This document shows positions 25,969 through 34,316 of a stretch of 58,657 bases of DNA, in pieces. Source of the DNA: Deltaproteobacteria bacterium (GTDB lineage: Bacteria > Myxococcota > B64-G9); the NCBI GenBank assembly GCA_019314375.1, contig JAFCZJ010000013.1, positions 1 through 58,657 on the forward strand, in the 5' to 3' direction. The notes beneath the pieces were generated by a model that worked only from the letters and a program-made list of their open reading frames with translations, ran no database searches and was not told the DNA's origin. Each line of letters starts with the position of its first letter. Within the stretch, counting starts at the first letter, position 1. Position numbers and translations under genes: made by a program.

Positions 25969-27108
25969 TCAGTTCCGCAGGAGATCCCTTGCGATCACGA
26001 GTCGTTGGATCTCGCTGGTTCCTTCGTAAATGGTCGTCACCCGTGCGTCACGCAAAAAGCGCTCTACCGGATAGTCCTCAACGTAACCATAACCACCATG
26101 GATTTGGAAGGCCCGTGCACAGATTCGGTTGGCGGCCTCGGTGGAAAAAACCTTGGCCATGGAGGCTTGCCGGGTAAAGGCCCGACCCTGCTCTTTGAGA
26201 TAAGCCGCCTGCAAAATTAAAAGGCGGGCAGCCTCCAACTCGGTGGCGCTGTCGGCCAGCATCCAGCCTATGGCCTGGTGTTCGCCGATGGGCTTGCCGA
26301 AGGTGTGCCGCTCCTTGGCATAGTCGAGGGCTGCGTTTAAGGCGGCCTGGGCGATGCCGACAGCTTGACTGGAGACACCGATGCGCCCACCGTCCAAAGC
26401 AGTCAAAGCGATGCGAAAACCGCGATTTTCTTCTCCCAAAAGAGCGTCGATGGGCAAGAGAGCGTCTTCTAAGATCATCGAGACGGTGTTGGAAGCCCGA
26501 AGGCCCATCTTCTTCTCTTCCGGCCCAATCTCCAAGCCCTGCGTATCAGCCGGCATCAGAAAAGCCGAGATGCCCTTGCCACCAGGACCGCCGGTGCGTG
26601 CCCAAACCACGCTGACGCCGGCATACTCACCGGAGGTAATGAACTGCTTGGTGCCGTTCAAAACCCAACCCTTATCCGTTCGTTTGGCCGTGGTCCGCAT
26701 GCTGGCCGGGTCCGAACCGCATCCCGGCTCGCTCAATGCGAAGGCACCAGCCACGTATTCACCACTGGTGAGCTTGGGCACATGGGCCTGTTTCTGTGAC
26801 TCAGTGCCGAACTTGCATATGATTTCGGCCACCATATTGGTCACGGACATGGTCACGGCCGTGGAGCCGCAAGCACGAGCCACCTCCATCATGGCCAGGG
26901 AATAGGCAACAACGCCCGCCTCCACACCGCCGAACTGCTCGGGCACATTGACGCCCATGAGACCCAACTCGGCCATCTTTTTGAGCAAGTCTTTGGGAAA
27001 CTGCCCTTTCCGTTCCCGCTCGCCCGCACCAGGCTCTAGTTCCTTGACCGAAAAATCACGGGCCGTCTGCCGAATCAATTGCTGGGTTTCGGTCAAATCA
27101 AAGTGCAT
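25969..27108 (-). CDS. Acyl-CoA dehydrogenase, short-chain (butyryl-CoA) type
   Basis: A 379-residue FAD enzyme that oxidises an acyl-CoA to the trans-2-enoyl-CoA, passing electrons to ETF. Family signatures are present: FALSEPGCGSDPASM (FAD/substrate site), the middle beta-domain ITSGEYAG, RIGVSSQAVGIAQAAL, a QIHGGYGYVEDYPVERFLRDAR block, and the catalytic base Glu362 in TIYEGTSEIQR, the position used by short-chain and medium-chain dehydrogenases. The length is normal. It sits between 3-hydroxybutyryl-CoA dehydrogenase and the B12 operon genes with 3-7 base gaps. Butyryl-CoA to crotonyl-CoA is the most likely step in this context; an isobutyryl- or methylbutyryl-specific enzyme is possible. 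Confidence 0.88.
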   Translation of the reverse strand: MHFDLTETQQLIRQTARDFSVKELEPGAGERERKGQFPKDLLKKMAELGLMGVNVPEQFGGVEAGVVAYSLAMMEVARACGSTAVTMSVTNMVAEIICKFGTESQKQAHVPKLTSGEYVAGAFALSEPGCGSDPASMRTTAKRTDKGWVLNGTKQFITSGEYAGVSVVWARTGGPGGKGISAFLMPADTQGLEIGPEEKKMGLRASNTVSMILEDALLPIDALLGEENRGFRIALTALDGGRIGVSSQAVGIAQAALNAALDYAKERHTFGKPIGEHQAIGWMLADSATELEAARLLILQAAYLKEQGRAFTRQASMAKVFSTEAANRICARAFQIHGGYGYVEDYPVERFLRDARVTTIYEGTSEIQRLVIARDLLRN

Positions 27109-27111
27109 GGA

Positions 27112-27969
27112 TCAGCCCTTCTTTGAATAGTCATAGAATCCGCGACCCGTCTTTTTGCCGAGCCATCCCGCATCTACATACTGCCTGAGCATGGGGCAAG
27201 GACGGTACTTGTCCCCGTGCCCACGGTGCAGCACCTCCATAATGGACAAACAAGTATCCAGACCGATTAGATCAGCCAAGGCCAGAGGACCCATCGGCTG
27301 ATTGGTGCCCAACTTCATCGCCGTGTCGATGTCTTCCGGCTTGCCCACGCCTTCCATCAGGGCCACCATCGCTTCGTTGAGCATGGGCAGAAGGATACGG
27401 TTGACGATAAAGCCGGGAAAATCGTTGGCATAAGCACATGTCTTGCCCAAACGCTTGGCCAGGGCTTCCGTGGTGTCATGGGTGGCATCGCTGGTGGGCA
27501 GCCCTCGGATGATCTCCACCAGCTTCATGACCGGCACCGGGTTCATGAAGTGCATGCCGATGACCTTGTCGGGTCGGAGGGTGGCGGCGGCAATGCGGGT
27601 GATGGGGATGGACGAAGTGTTGGTGGACAGAATCGCTTCCGGTTTGCAGACCTCGTCCAGGCCTGAAAAGATTTTCAGCTTCAAATCCTCCCGCTCTGTG
27701 GCCGCCTCGACCACGAAGTCACAGTCCGAAAAATCGGAAAGCGCCAGGGCGGGATTAAGTCTTCCCATGATGGCCTCGACCGCGCTCGCTTCAATGCGCC
27801 CTTTTTCGACCTGGCGCTTCAGCCCACGCGCGATCCCGGTAAAAGCCTTCTCGATCAGTTCTTCTGATATGTCATGAACCCAGATTTGTATGCCCACGGC
27901 TGCCGCCACCTGTGCGATACCGCCGCCCATCTGTCCTGCCCCCACCACGCCAAGTTTCTTGATTTCCAT
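27112..27969 (-). CDS. hbd: 3-hydroxybutyryl-CoA dehydrogenase
   Basis: A 285-residue NAD(P)-dependent enzyme interconverting acetoacetyl-CoA and 3-hydroxybutyryl-CoA. The dinucleotide loop is GAGQMGGGIAQ (residues 10-20) after a first strand KKLGVV. STNTSSIPIT, GMHFMNPVPVMKLVE (containing the catalytic His) and NRILLPMLNEA are the standard motifs, and GVGKPEDIDTAMKLG / NQPMGPLALADLIGLD define the C-terminal domain. The length fits stand-alone Hbd and not the fused FadB type. The start at MEIKKL is supported by GGAGG eight bases upstream. First gene of the acyl-CoA mutase operon. A matching enoyl-CoA hydratase, needed between the dehydrogenases, is not in the window. Confidence 0.93.
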   Translation of the reverse strand: MEIKKLGVVGAGQMGGGIAQVAAAVGIQIWVHDISEELIEKAFTGIARGLKRQVEKGRIEASAVEAIMGRLNPALALSDFSDCDFVVEAATEREDLKLKIFSGLDEVCKPEAILSTNTSSIPITRIAAATLRPDKVIGMHFMNPVPVMKLVEIIRGLPTSDATHDTTEALAKRLGKTCAYANDFPGFIVNRILLPMLNEAMVALMEGVGKPEDIDTAMKLGTNQPMGPLALADLIGLDTCLSIMEVLHRGHGDKYRPCPMLRQYVDAGWLGKKTGRGFYDYSKKG

Positions 27970-28112
27970 GACCAAAACCTCCATCGAGTCACATTGATTG
28001 AACCGTCAACTCCTTGGGCTGAGTAGCAGAATCCCCCAAAGATGTCAATGGGTTCTGCCGGCCACCCAAGCATCCATCTCCTGATTTTTTCAACATTTTT
28101 CGGCCCTTCGGA

Positions 28113-28141
28113 TTGCATCCATGACGATTCGGCCTTAATAT
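28113..28141 (+). promoter_or_regulatory. Candidate sigma-70 promoter TTGCAT-N17-TAATAT
   Basis: TTGCAT (28113-28118) and TAATAT (28136-28141) are spaced by 17 bases in the divergent gap before the small membrane protein gene. The start of transcription would fall almost on the AGGAGGA ribosome-binding site, giving a leader of only about 13 bases, which lowers confidence. For the opposite strand, a TTGACA at 28048-28043 has only a poor -10 match 17 bases on, so the hbd operon promoter is not clear. Confidence 0.35.
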
Positions 28142-28160
28142 AGAGATTAGGAGGACATGC

Positions 28161-28556
28161 ATGGGTAATGTGGTCTGGATAGCATTGGGTGTCGGCGTGC
28201 TGGCATTCTTGGTCTATCGCTTTTTCGTGCCTTCGGTGGACAAGTTGGCCGGAGAAGCGGCCAAGACCAAGGATTTGGGCCCCCTCAAAGAGGCGATCAG
28301 CAAAAAGTTCGAAGCCACCCAACCGGCAGCCTATAACCACGCCATCAGGCGCCTGTGGGACGGCTTTCAGCGCGATCTGGCCTTGGAGCTCATCAGAGAT
28401 CTCGCCCAAAACTACGCCCAGGTGCCCATCGCCCAGTACTGGCTCAAGCAAGCCCTCCAGGTAGAGCCCAAAATGACAAAGAGAAAATTGGGCAAAAAGT
28501 TCATCGACACCTACTACCTACCCAAGCTGGCCAATCAATGCGGCCCAGCCGGTTGA
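28161..28556 (+). CDS. Small membrane-anchored protein of unknown function
   Basis: A 131-residue protein with one N-terminal TM helix (residues 4-22) and a soluble, helical, Lys-rich domain. I do not recognise a family. The middle (PAAYNHAIRRLWDGFQRDLALELIRDLA) and later QYWLKQALQVEP look like a TPR-like helix-turn-helix pair, possibly one degenerate repeat. The start is firm: AGGAGGA lies five bases upstream of ATG. It is divergent from the mutase operon and about 175 bases before the nucleotidyl cyclase on the same strand. Confidence 0.7.
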   Translation: MGNVVWIALGVGVLAFLVYRFFVPSVDKLAGEAAKTKDLGPLKEAISKKFEATQPAAYNHAIRRLWDGFQRDLALELIRDLAQNYAQVPIAQYWLKQALQVEPKMTKRKLGKKFIDTYYLPKLANQCGPAG

Positions 28557-28650
28557 GGCCGCTAGGCCATCCCGCCGGTCGGCGGGAAAAAAGACACCAA
28601 GTACCCTCCCTGATTTCGACGATCTGGACGGAATATAAGTATCAAGTGTC

Positions 28651-28663
28651 GGGGTCTGACCCC
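28651..28663. repeat. Palindrome GGGGTC-T-GACCCC (REP-like)
   Basis: A near-perfect palindrome with six-base arms around one central base, in the gap before the cyclase gene. GGGGTC/GACCCC palindromes of this kind recur as dispersed intergenic elements in several proteobacterial genomes and are sometimes linked with REP-associated tyrosine transposases; that link is recalled, not tested. Only one copy was noticed in the window. Confidence 0.4.
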
Positions 28664-28731
28664 TGATTTCGCTTGGCGCGGCTTGCGGTCTTTGTTATGC
28701 TCGCGGCATTCAACCACCCTCCGGGGAACCC

Positions 28732-30147
28732 ATGCGCAGCGCCAACTTGGCCATTGTTTTCGTCGACATCGCCGGCTTCACCGCTCGTACGGGCCAACAG
28801 AGCCGGGCTGAAAGCCAGGCTTGGCTTGCTCGCTATGAACAGCTTTTGCTGCCTTTGATCAAGGCCTTTGAAGGTCTGCGCATCAAGAGTATCGGGGATG
28901 CTTTTCTTTGCACTTTCGCCTCCCCCACAAATGCTCTGCTCTTCGGCATGGCGGCCCAGGACCGGCTTTACGACTACAATCAGGGCGTGCCGGAAGCCGA
29001 GCGAATCGAAATTCGAGTGGCGGTTAATGCGGGCGAGGTTCGCATCGAACGCAAAGACGTCTTCGGCGAGCCGGTCAACATCGCGGCCAGGGTGGAAGGC
29101 TTGGCACCCGTGGGTGAGATCTGGTTCACCGAGTCGGTTTACTTGGCCATGACCCGCAGCGAAGTGCCGGCCGAAGAAGTCGGCCTGAAGGAACTGAAGG
29201 GCATCGCCGAGCCGGTGAGGATCTACCGGGTCAGCCGGGCTTCCGAATACAAGTTGGAGTCGGCAAGTCCGGCCCCGAAGCAAGAAGCCGAGACCCTTGA
29301 CGATGCGGGCCCGGAGGTAACACGCTATCCCTACGGGGGCTTGGGGCTCAAACGATTGGAAGACGCCGGTGGCCTGGTCGCCATGGGCGAAGTGCAAGCC
29401 AAGCTTGCCCAGACAGGCCGTAGCATCGGCCGTGGTATTGGTGATCTGCTGGCCAAGCGAGGCTTGGTATCAAAGCGCTGGATGATCAGGGCCGGCATGG
29501 CGGCAGCCTTGTTGCTCTTTGTCCTGCTGGTGGCCTCGCTCTGGCCCAGCGATCCCTTCTCGGAGATTCGGGAAATGATGGACTCGGGCCAAGTTGAAAG
29601 TGCCCTGGCGCAACTTGACAAGCATCCCGCGGCCGAATCACCTGCAGGCAAGGCCTGTAAGGCCCACGGTTTGTTGGTCATGCCCGATCCGGACCTGCGT
29701 GAAGCCGCCAGCCTCATCATGCAGGCGATCAAAACGGATCCCTTGCTGGCCGATGAAGAGGCCATCGCCTTCGATCTGGTGCAGAGCATGGACAAACATC
29801 AAAAAAAGAAAGTCGTGGCTTTCTTGGTGAAACACTTCGGGGACCGGGCGAAGGAGGCGCTGCTTGCGGCAAGCTCAGACAAACGCTATTGGCTGCGCTG
29901 GAACAGCTTAGACGCCCTCAAGTCCATGGATGCTCTGGACGAAGTGGATCTTGGCCTGGTCTATCTGCAGGATTTGCGCTATGCGGGTTCCTGCTCCACC
30001 CGCAAACGAGCAGCGAAGAAATTGGCCGAGTTGGGCGACAAACGAGCCCTGGATGCCTTGCGCCAGGCAAAAAAAGGCTCCTTGCTGACCAACTTATGCA
30101 TGGGTTCAACCTTGGACGAGGCCATCAAAACCATCCAAGCCAAATAA
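28732..30147 (+). CDS. Class III adenylate/guanylate cyclase with C-terminal TM and helical repeats
   Basis: A 471-residue protein whose N-terminal 165 residues form a class III nucleotidyl cyclase domain. Metal-binding aspartates are Asp12 (FVDIAGFT) and Asp56 (IKSIGDAF), Lys52 lies in the purine-selecting position, and Asn116/Arg120 in GEPVNIAAR stabilise the transition state, so it should be active, more likely on ATP. A low-complexity linker, one TM helix (about 251-271) and a 190-residue helical, HEAT-like region follow (KRYWLRWNSLDALKSM, RKRAAKKLAELGDKRALDAL). The catalytic domain at the cytoplasmic N-terminus with a periplasmic C-terminal sensor is the reverse of the common order. Preceded by TCCGGGGAACCC, with no strong ribosome-binding site. 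Confidence 0.85.
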   Translation: MRSANLAIVFVDIAGFTARTGQQSRAESQAWLARYEQLLLPLIKAFEGLRIKSIGDAFLCTFASPTNALLFGMAAQDRLYDYNQGVPEAERIEIRVAVNAGEVRIERKDVFGEPVNIAARVEGLAPVGEIWFTESVYLAMTRSEVPAEEVGLKELKGIAEPVRIYRVSRASEYKLESASPAPKQEAETLDDAGPEVTRYPYGGLGLKRLEDAGGLVAMGEVQAKLAQTGRSIGRGIGDLLAKRGLVSKRWMIRAGMAAALLLFVLLVASLWPSDPFSEIREMMDSGQVESALAQLDKHPAAESPAGKACKAHGLLVMPDPDLREAASLIMQAIKTDPLLADEEAIAFDLVQSMDKHQKKKVVAFLVKHFGDRAKEALLAASSDKRYWLRWNSLDALKSMDALDEVDLGLVYLQDLRYAGSCSTRKRAAKKLAELGDKRALDALRQAKKGSLLTNLCMGSTLDEAIKTIQAK

Positions 30148-30153
30148 TAGAAC

Positions 30154-31251
30154 TCAAGTATGAGGTTCGCCTTTGAGGCGAATGCGAGCACTTCGCTCCC
30201 GGCATTCCTCGCATTCCAAATCCATTTCCTGAAGGTGGGTGGAGGGTGCCTGAATGTCGTTTTGCTCCAGGTAATAGATCATCAGATATTCTTCGGCGGT
30301 TTTCTTAGGGCCGGGCAGATCATAGATCGCCCGATGATAAGAGGTGACCTGCCGCTCGCGGAAAGTATAAAACATAGCCTTGGCGTCGGAAGTGGTCTGG
30401 TGCAAGCGGCTTACAGGCACATTGAAAATTCGGGCCACGTCCGAAGAGCCCAAGACCTGCTTCTTGTGGTGCTTCATATAACGACGCATGGTCTCAAGTT
30501 CCTCAAAAGTCGAGTTGAAGACCAGCTCCATCAAGGCACGCCGTTCATCTTCAGAGATTTGATCCCGGGTAAAGTAATCGATGACCGCTGTGTCGCAGCC
30601 CTCACGCATCAGACTCAATATCTCAGTGGTGCCGGACAAGGTGCCGTAGGTAATTCGAATCCGGGACTTGGCTTCCCAAATGGAATCCATCAGAGGAAAA
30701 AAGTCCTTAACCGAACAAGCCGTGCGGTGCTCCCACATGTCTGCCAGCAAATAGACCGCCTTGCGCCGCAAATCCAGATGTTCGTTGAGGTTGGAGGCGA
30801 TGGAGACCAGGATGTCTTCAGTGATGATGAGCAAGACGCTCTCTCGCACAAAATGCATCAATTCATCCAGCAACTCGAGGCGGGCCTGATCATCCGGCAT
30901 GTGGTGCAAGACGATGCGATGCAGCAATCGAAAAAAATTAAATTTGGCCACCACGTAGGCTCGGCCCACCGAGGCCCGAGTCGGCATATACGCCTCGACG
31001 GTGAAGGGATTGGACCGGCAGATTGCATCCGTCAGGGTGTACACGTCCCGGTGTTCCCCAGCCACGCTGTGGGGGTGCACGATGGAAGGATATGCGGCTA
31101 CGATTTGCCGCAGGCGCACAAGCTGATCGATGACTTCTTTCAAGTGGCGGGCCGAGGCGTCCGCCGCCTCGGTCTTCAGTTCATCCAGGCCGCCTAAAAC
31201 ACGCGATGCCAGCCTGATTTCCTCAGGGTCCAGCACTTGGCGTTGTGGCAT
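30154..31251 (-). CDS. Helical cytoplasmic protein of unknown function
   Basis: A 365-residue soluble protein that I do not recognise. It is almost entirely helical by composition, with no signal peptide or TM segment. Notable stretches are FNFFRLLHRIVLHHMPDDQARLE near residue 105, LNEHLDLRRKAVYLLADMWEHR near 155, and a C-terminal CEECRER after a Met/Glu-rich loop, which could be half of a metal site. It is the last gene of a tightly linked minus-strand operon headed by the kinase-like gene, 37 bases after the preceding stop. Its 3' end nearly touches the convergent cyclase gene. A role in signalling with the kinase-like protein is inference. Confidence 0.7.
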   Translation of the reverse strand: MPQRQVLDPEEIRLASRVLGGLDELKTEAADASARHLKEVIDQLVRLRQIVAAYPSIVHPHSVAGEHRDVYTLTDAICRSNPFTVEAYMPTRASVGRAYVVAKFNFFRLLHRIVLHHMPDDQARLELLDELMHFVRESVLLIITEDILVSIASNLNEHLDLRRKAVYLLADMWEHRTACSVKDFFPLMDSIWEAKSRIRITYGTLSGTTEILSLMREGCDTAVIDYFTRDQISEDERRALMELVFNSTFEELETMRRYMKHHKKQVLGSSDVARIFNVPVSRLHQTTSDAKAMFYTFRERQVTSYHRAIYDLPGPKKTAEEYLMIYYLEQNDIQAPSTHLQEMDLECEECRERSARIRLKGEPHT

Positions 31252-31288
31252 GAGGCGTCTCCTTTTCGAAATACCAGATCTGTGTATA

Positions 31289-31675
31289 TCAAGGGAGCAT
31301 CAAGCTCACCACCCCTGAACCAGAAACCTCCAGCGGGCGAACGAAACGAACCGCCTCGACTTGATCCTTCCGCATGATGTTCAGCTCAAGTCGATACATG
31401 CCCCGCGCCAAAGCCAGCGTATGCAGAAGCGGTGTGCGCGCCGGATGGTCATCATCGAAGCGGAAAACAGCATGCCGCACCACCTCTTCCTCTTCGACCA
31501 CGGTCAGGTCCAGTTGGTTGATCGCAGGTTGCCAGGCCGAGGGGAAGCTCAGGATCAGGTCCACGTCGTGCTGAATGACCCTTGTCATCTGAACAACCAC
31601 CAGGGCCACGGCCGTGCCCAACAAAGCCAGCGACAGCAAACGGCGCCAGCGCGAAAAGAGGGTTGGCTTCTTCAA
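31289..31675 (-). CDS. Small single-pass envelope protein
   Basis: A 128-residue protein starting at TTG within a TTGA overlap with the stop of the Cys-rich lipoprotein gene; the frame gives a KKPTLFSRWRRLLSLALLGTAVALVVV start, which is a convincing positively charged N-terminus and TM helix. A GTG three codons upstream is the alternative start. The remaining 95 residues are beta-rich, ending in a strand-turn pattern (GMYRLELNIMRKD, VSGSGVVSLML) resembling a small Ig-like or jelly-roll domain facing the periplasm. No known family. Same TTGA coupling as in the ABC exporter operon. Confidence 0.6.
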   Translation of the reverse strand: MKKPTLFSRWRRLLSLALLGTAVALVVVQMTRVIQHDVDLILSFPSAWQPAINQLDLTVVEEEEVVRHAVFRFDDDHPARTPLLHTLALARGMYRLELNIMRKDQVEAVRFVRPLEVSGSGVVSLMLP

Positions 31676-33864
31676 GGCACCCACCCACAAAGCCCCGTGC
31701 CGTCGCCTTGCCCGATGCAGATCATGTCCTCGGCAGCTGCGCATTCCTCATCCAGGGCACAGGCCAATGAACAGTAGCTCTGACCCGACTCCAGCACCAA
31801 ACAAGGGCCTTGAGCACAATTGACTTGGCCATCTGGGCAAGCTTCGCCCAGGAGCCTGCCGGTCACAAGACACAACATGGTCTCAAGCCCCGAGGGCCAA
31901 GGCCCAAGCACCTGGGTCCTGGCACAGGCGAAGCCATCCGCACAATCTTCCGAAGCGCTGCAAGCCTCACTGCAAACACCGGATGCGCTGCACCAGCCAC
32001 TTAGGCAGGCCAAGGGATGCGCACAGACATCACCGAGGATTCCGCTGCCTACAGGAGCCGTACACTGACCATCTAAGCCCCCGATCCAAGAATCCAACTG
32101 GGGACCACAGTACTCCCCTTCCCCACAATCTCCATCACGACGACACAGGCCCAAGTCACCAGGCTCATCCATACAAGCCTGCAAACCAACCTGCCGGTCG
32201 GAGTTGTAGATGGCCCGTCCCCGATCGCAAACCTGGCCATCATCACAGTGGCCAGACTCGGCGCAAGGTGCCGCACATCGACCGGGGCTGAGGCACAAGC
32301 CATTCAAGCAGTCGTTTGGCCCCATGCATTCCGTACCCGGCAAACCCTCCCCTGGCGAATCCGCACAGCCCAAGGACAGGGAATTCGCATCGAATACGCA
32401 GCGAGAACTTGGGCAGTCATCGTCCCAGGAGCAAGCTCCCGAAACCAGCACAGCTTGACAGGCGTACTGCGTGGGCTCGTCCCTTCGCGCCGAACAAGAA
32501 TAACCGTCCGGACATTGGGCAGCCCCAGGCAGGCAATCCATGACGCAAAAGGGGTAAAACAAGCCCGCGGGATCATCCATGCAGTCTTGCGACACGCAGT
32601 CGCCATCCCCACCGGCACAAACTTGGCCAAGGTCGGCCACCGGGCCCGGGAAGGGAGCACAAACAGCCATTGGCTCAAGACCCAGTTCATCAGGCAAATC
32701 CAGCCACAGTCGGGTGCAAACATGCTGCGGCGGACAGTCGGCGTCTGAGGCGCAAAGGGCGGCACAACTCGCCAATGGGCTACACAGTCCGTTGGCGCAT
32801 CGGTCCCCGGCTAAGGCATCGCAAGCCTCCCCGGCCGACAAGGCGCATGGTTCAGGAAGCCGGCAACGCCCGCGCCAAGCACCAAGCCATGCTTCCAAAG
32901 CACAAACATGTCCGGCCAGGCAATCCAAATCGCGCGAGCAAAGATCGCCTGGTGGCTCGGAACGAATGAGTCGACAGGCCTGCCTGCAGTCTTCACCCAT
33001 CAGGCAGTCAGTGCCCACCGGGCAGCCGGCATCGTCAAGGCAAAGCAGCGAGCAAAAACTTCTATCGGGCTCGTCAACACAAACGTTGCTGGCGCATTGC
33101 TCGTCGCCCCCACGAGAACAATCTTCATCGAAATCCAAAACCACCGGCAGGCAGTTGTTGGCCACCTCCAGGCGGTCAAAAAGACAGGATGTCCGCAAAG
33201 GGCAATTGCCGTCGTTGAAACATGGCGAGTAGCAACCCCGCTCGTGTACGCCCTCGATGTACAGGTCATCAACGCATTCGCCGGCCTCACAACGAGTACA
33301 GACCGGGCAGTCGGCGTCACCTCCACATCGCAAGCAAGCAGGTTCGTCAATGCAATACCGATACAAAGGGTCGCAACGTTCACAACTGGGGCAATCCCGA
33401 TCATCCACACAGGGTATGCAAGCAACGATGTCCACGCACTCATTGTCCTGACATCGGCGACATGTGCCACAATCCAAATCCTGGGCGCAGATTTGACATC
33501 CATCTTTCGGAACGCAATCACCCTGTGTGCAACGACTGCAGGTGTCGCAATCCAGATCCGATTGGCATGGAGGGGGTCTTTGCCCCGGAAAACAGCGCTT
33601 GTCCCTCGCCGGGTCACAAAAAAAACCGAGGGGGCAATCTACATGATCTTCACAATTCACCGTGCAAAATCGCTGACCGTCGTCATCTTCGACGCAGATC
33701 TGTGACAAGCAACCACCCTCACAGGGCATACCCACGGCGGGCTCACAGCGTCCGTCCACCTCCAAATAACCAGGTTCGCAATCTCCCCGTCCCGGCGGTC
33801 CCTCGCAGGACAGCAGGCAAATCGCGGTCAGGATAACCAGGCAAATGGATCCATCAAGCTTCAT
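31672..33864 (-). CDS. Large Cys-rich lipoprotein (myxobacterial disulfide-repeat type)
   Basis: A 730-residue secreted lipoprotein with the lipobox CLLSC (Cys at about residue 20). The mature part is packed with cysteines in short motifs such as CDTCSRCTQGDC, CGTCRRCQDNEC and CPSCERCDP, then longer modules repeating C..D.DCP.GF.C, C..DG.CGEG.YC and ACSASEDCADGFAC. These resemble EGF-like or myxobacterial disulfide repeats and are typical of rigid extracellular stalks. No catalytic motif is visible. The start MKLDGS overlaps the preceding gene by 11 bases, and the 3' end overlaps the next by four, so it is central in a six-gene operon with the pseudokinase. A surface structural or adhesive role is inference. 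Confidence 0.78.
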   Translation of the reverse strand: MKLDGSICLVILTAICLLSCEGPPGRGDCEPGYLEVDGRCEPAVGMPCEGGCLSQICVEDDDGQRFCTVNCEDHVDCPLGFFCDPARDKRCFPGQRPPPCQSDLDCDTCSRCTQGDCVPKDGCQICAQDLDCGTCRRCQDNECVDIVACIPCVDDRDCPSCERCDPLYRYCIDEPACLRCGGDADCPVCTRCEAGECVDDLYIEGVHERGCYSPCFNDGNCPLRTSCLFDRLEVANNCLPVVLDFDEDCSRGGDEQCASNVCVDEPDRSFCSLLCLDDAGCPVGTDCLMGEDCRQACRLIRSEPPGDLCSRDLDCLAGHVCALEAWLGAWRGRCRLPEPCALSAGEACDALAGDRCANGLCSPLASCAALCASDADCPPQHVCTRLWLDLPDELGLEPMAVCAPFPGPVADLGQVCAGGDGDCVSQDCMDDPAGLFYPFCVMDCLPGAAQCPDGYSCSARRDEPTQYACQAVLVSGACSWDDDCPSSRCVFDANSLSLGCADSPGEGLPGTECMGPNDCLNGLCLSPGRCAAPCAESGHCDDGQVCDRGRAIYNSDRQVGLQACMDEPGDLGLCRRDGDCGEGEYCGPQLDSWIGGLDGQCTAPVGSGILGDVCAHPLACLSGWCSASGVCSEACSASEDCADGFACARTQVLGPWPSGLETMLCLVTGRLLGEACPDGQVNCAQGPCLVLESGQSYCSLACALDEECAAAEDMICIGQGDGTGLCGWVP

Positions 33865-34288
33865 CTTCGCTTTTCTTTTTTTCTTTTCGGATTTTAACCG
33901 TGGCGCTGGCCCGCGGTTGCACACCCTTGGCCTCGTCGACGAAGCGCACCTTGGTGCTGATCTCCAAAGAAATATTGGTCAGCAAATGTCGCAATTCATC
34001 GGCCAAACGAGTGGATTCGAGAAAAGTCCGAATCTCACCGGCCACGGCTTTAAACATCTCTTCTTTTGTCCGAGCCACCTGAGTCAATGCGAACTGCACC
34101 GCCTCCTTGGGCAGTTTCATCTCGCCAAGCATGGAACGAATGCCTTCCTCGGTCATGAAGACGGCACCCACACCCGCCAGAAGTGTTCGTTTGATGAAGT
34201 CCGAGATGCCACCATCCAAGCGTTTGCCCTCAGCGCTTTCTTCTGTTCCATTCTTGCTTTCTGTTTCTTTCGCCACGGCATCCTCCAA
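33854..34288 (-). CDS. Small helical cytoplasmic protein of unknown function
   Basis: A 144-residue soluble protein, helical with charged ends. The N-terminal 25 residues are acidic and flexible, the core (DFIKRTLLAGVGAVFMTEEGIRS, AVQFALTQVARTKEEMFKAVAGEI) is amphipathic, and the C-terminus ends in a KEKKKSEDEA tail. The general look recalls phasin or PHA-granule-associated helical proteins, but I see no decisive motif. It lies between a putative lipoprotein gene and the Cys-rich lipoprotein gene, overlapping the latter by 11 bases. Confidence 0.65.
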   Translation of the reverse strand: MEDAVAKETESKNGTEESAEGKRLDGGISDFIKRTLLAGVGAVFMTEEGIRSMLGEMKLPKEAVQFALTQVARTKEEMFKAVAGEIRTFLESTRLADELRHLLTNISLEISTKVRFVDEAKGVQPRASATVKIRKEKKKSEDEA

Positions 34289-34316
34289 GGTACAAAGTTG
34301 AAATGCAACTGGTGTG

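Noticed and set aside
28571..28586. Hairpin CCCGCC-GGTC-GGCGGG as a terminator
   Set aside because: It is followed by an A-run, not a T-run, on the plus strand, and on the minus strand the T-run comes before the stem. It may still be a transcript 3' structure but does not fit a Rho-independent terminator.
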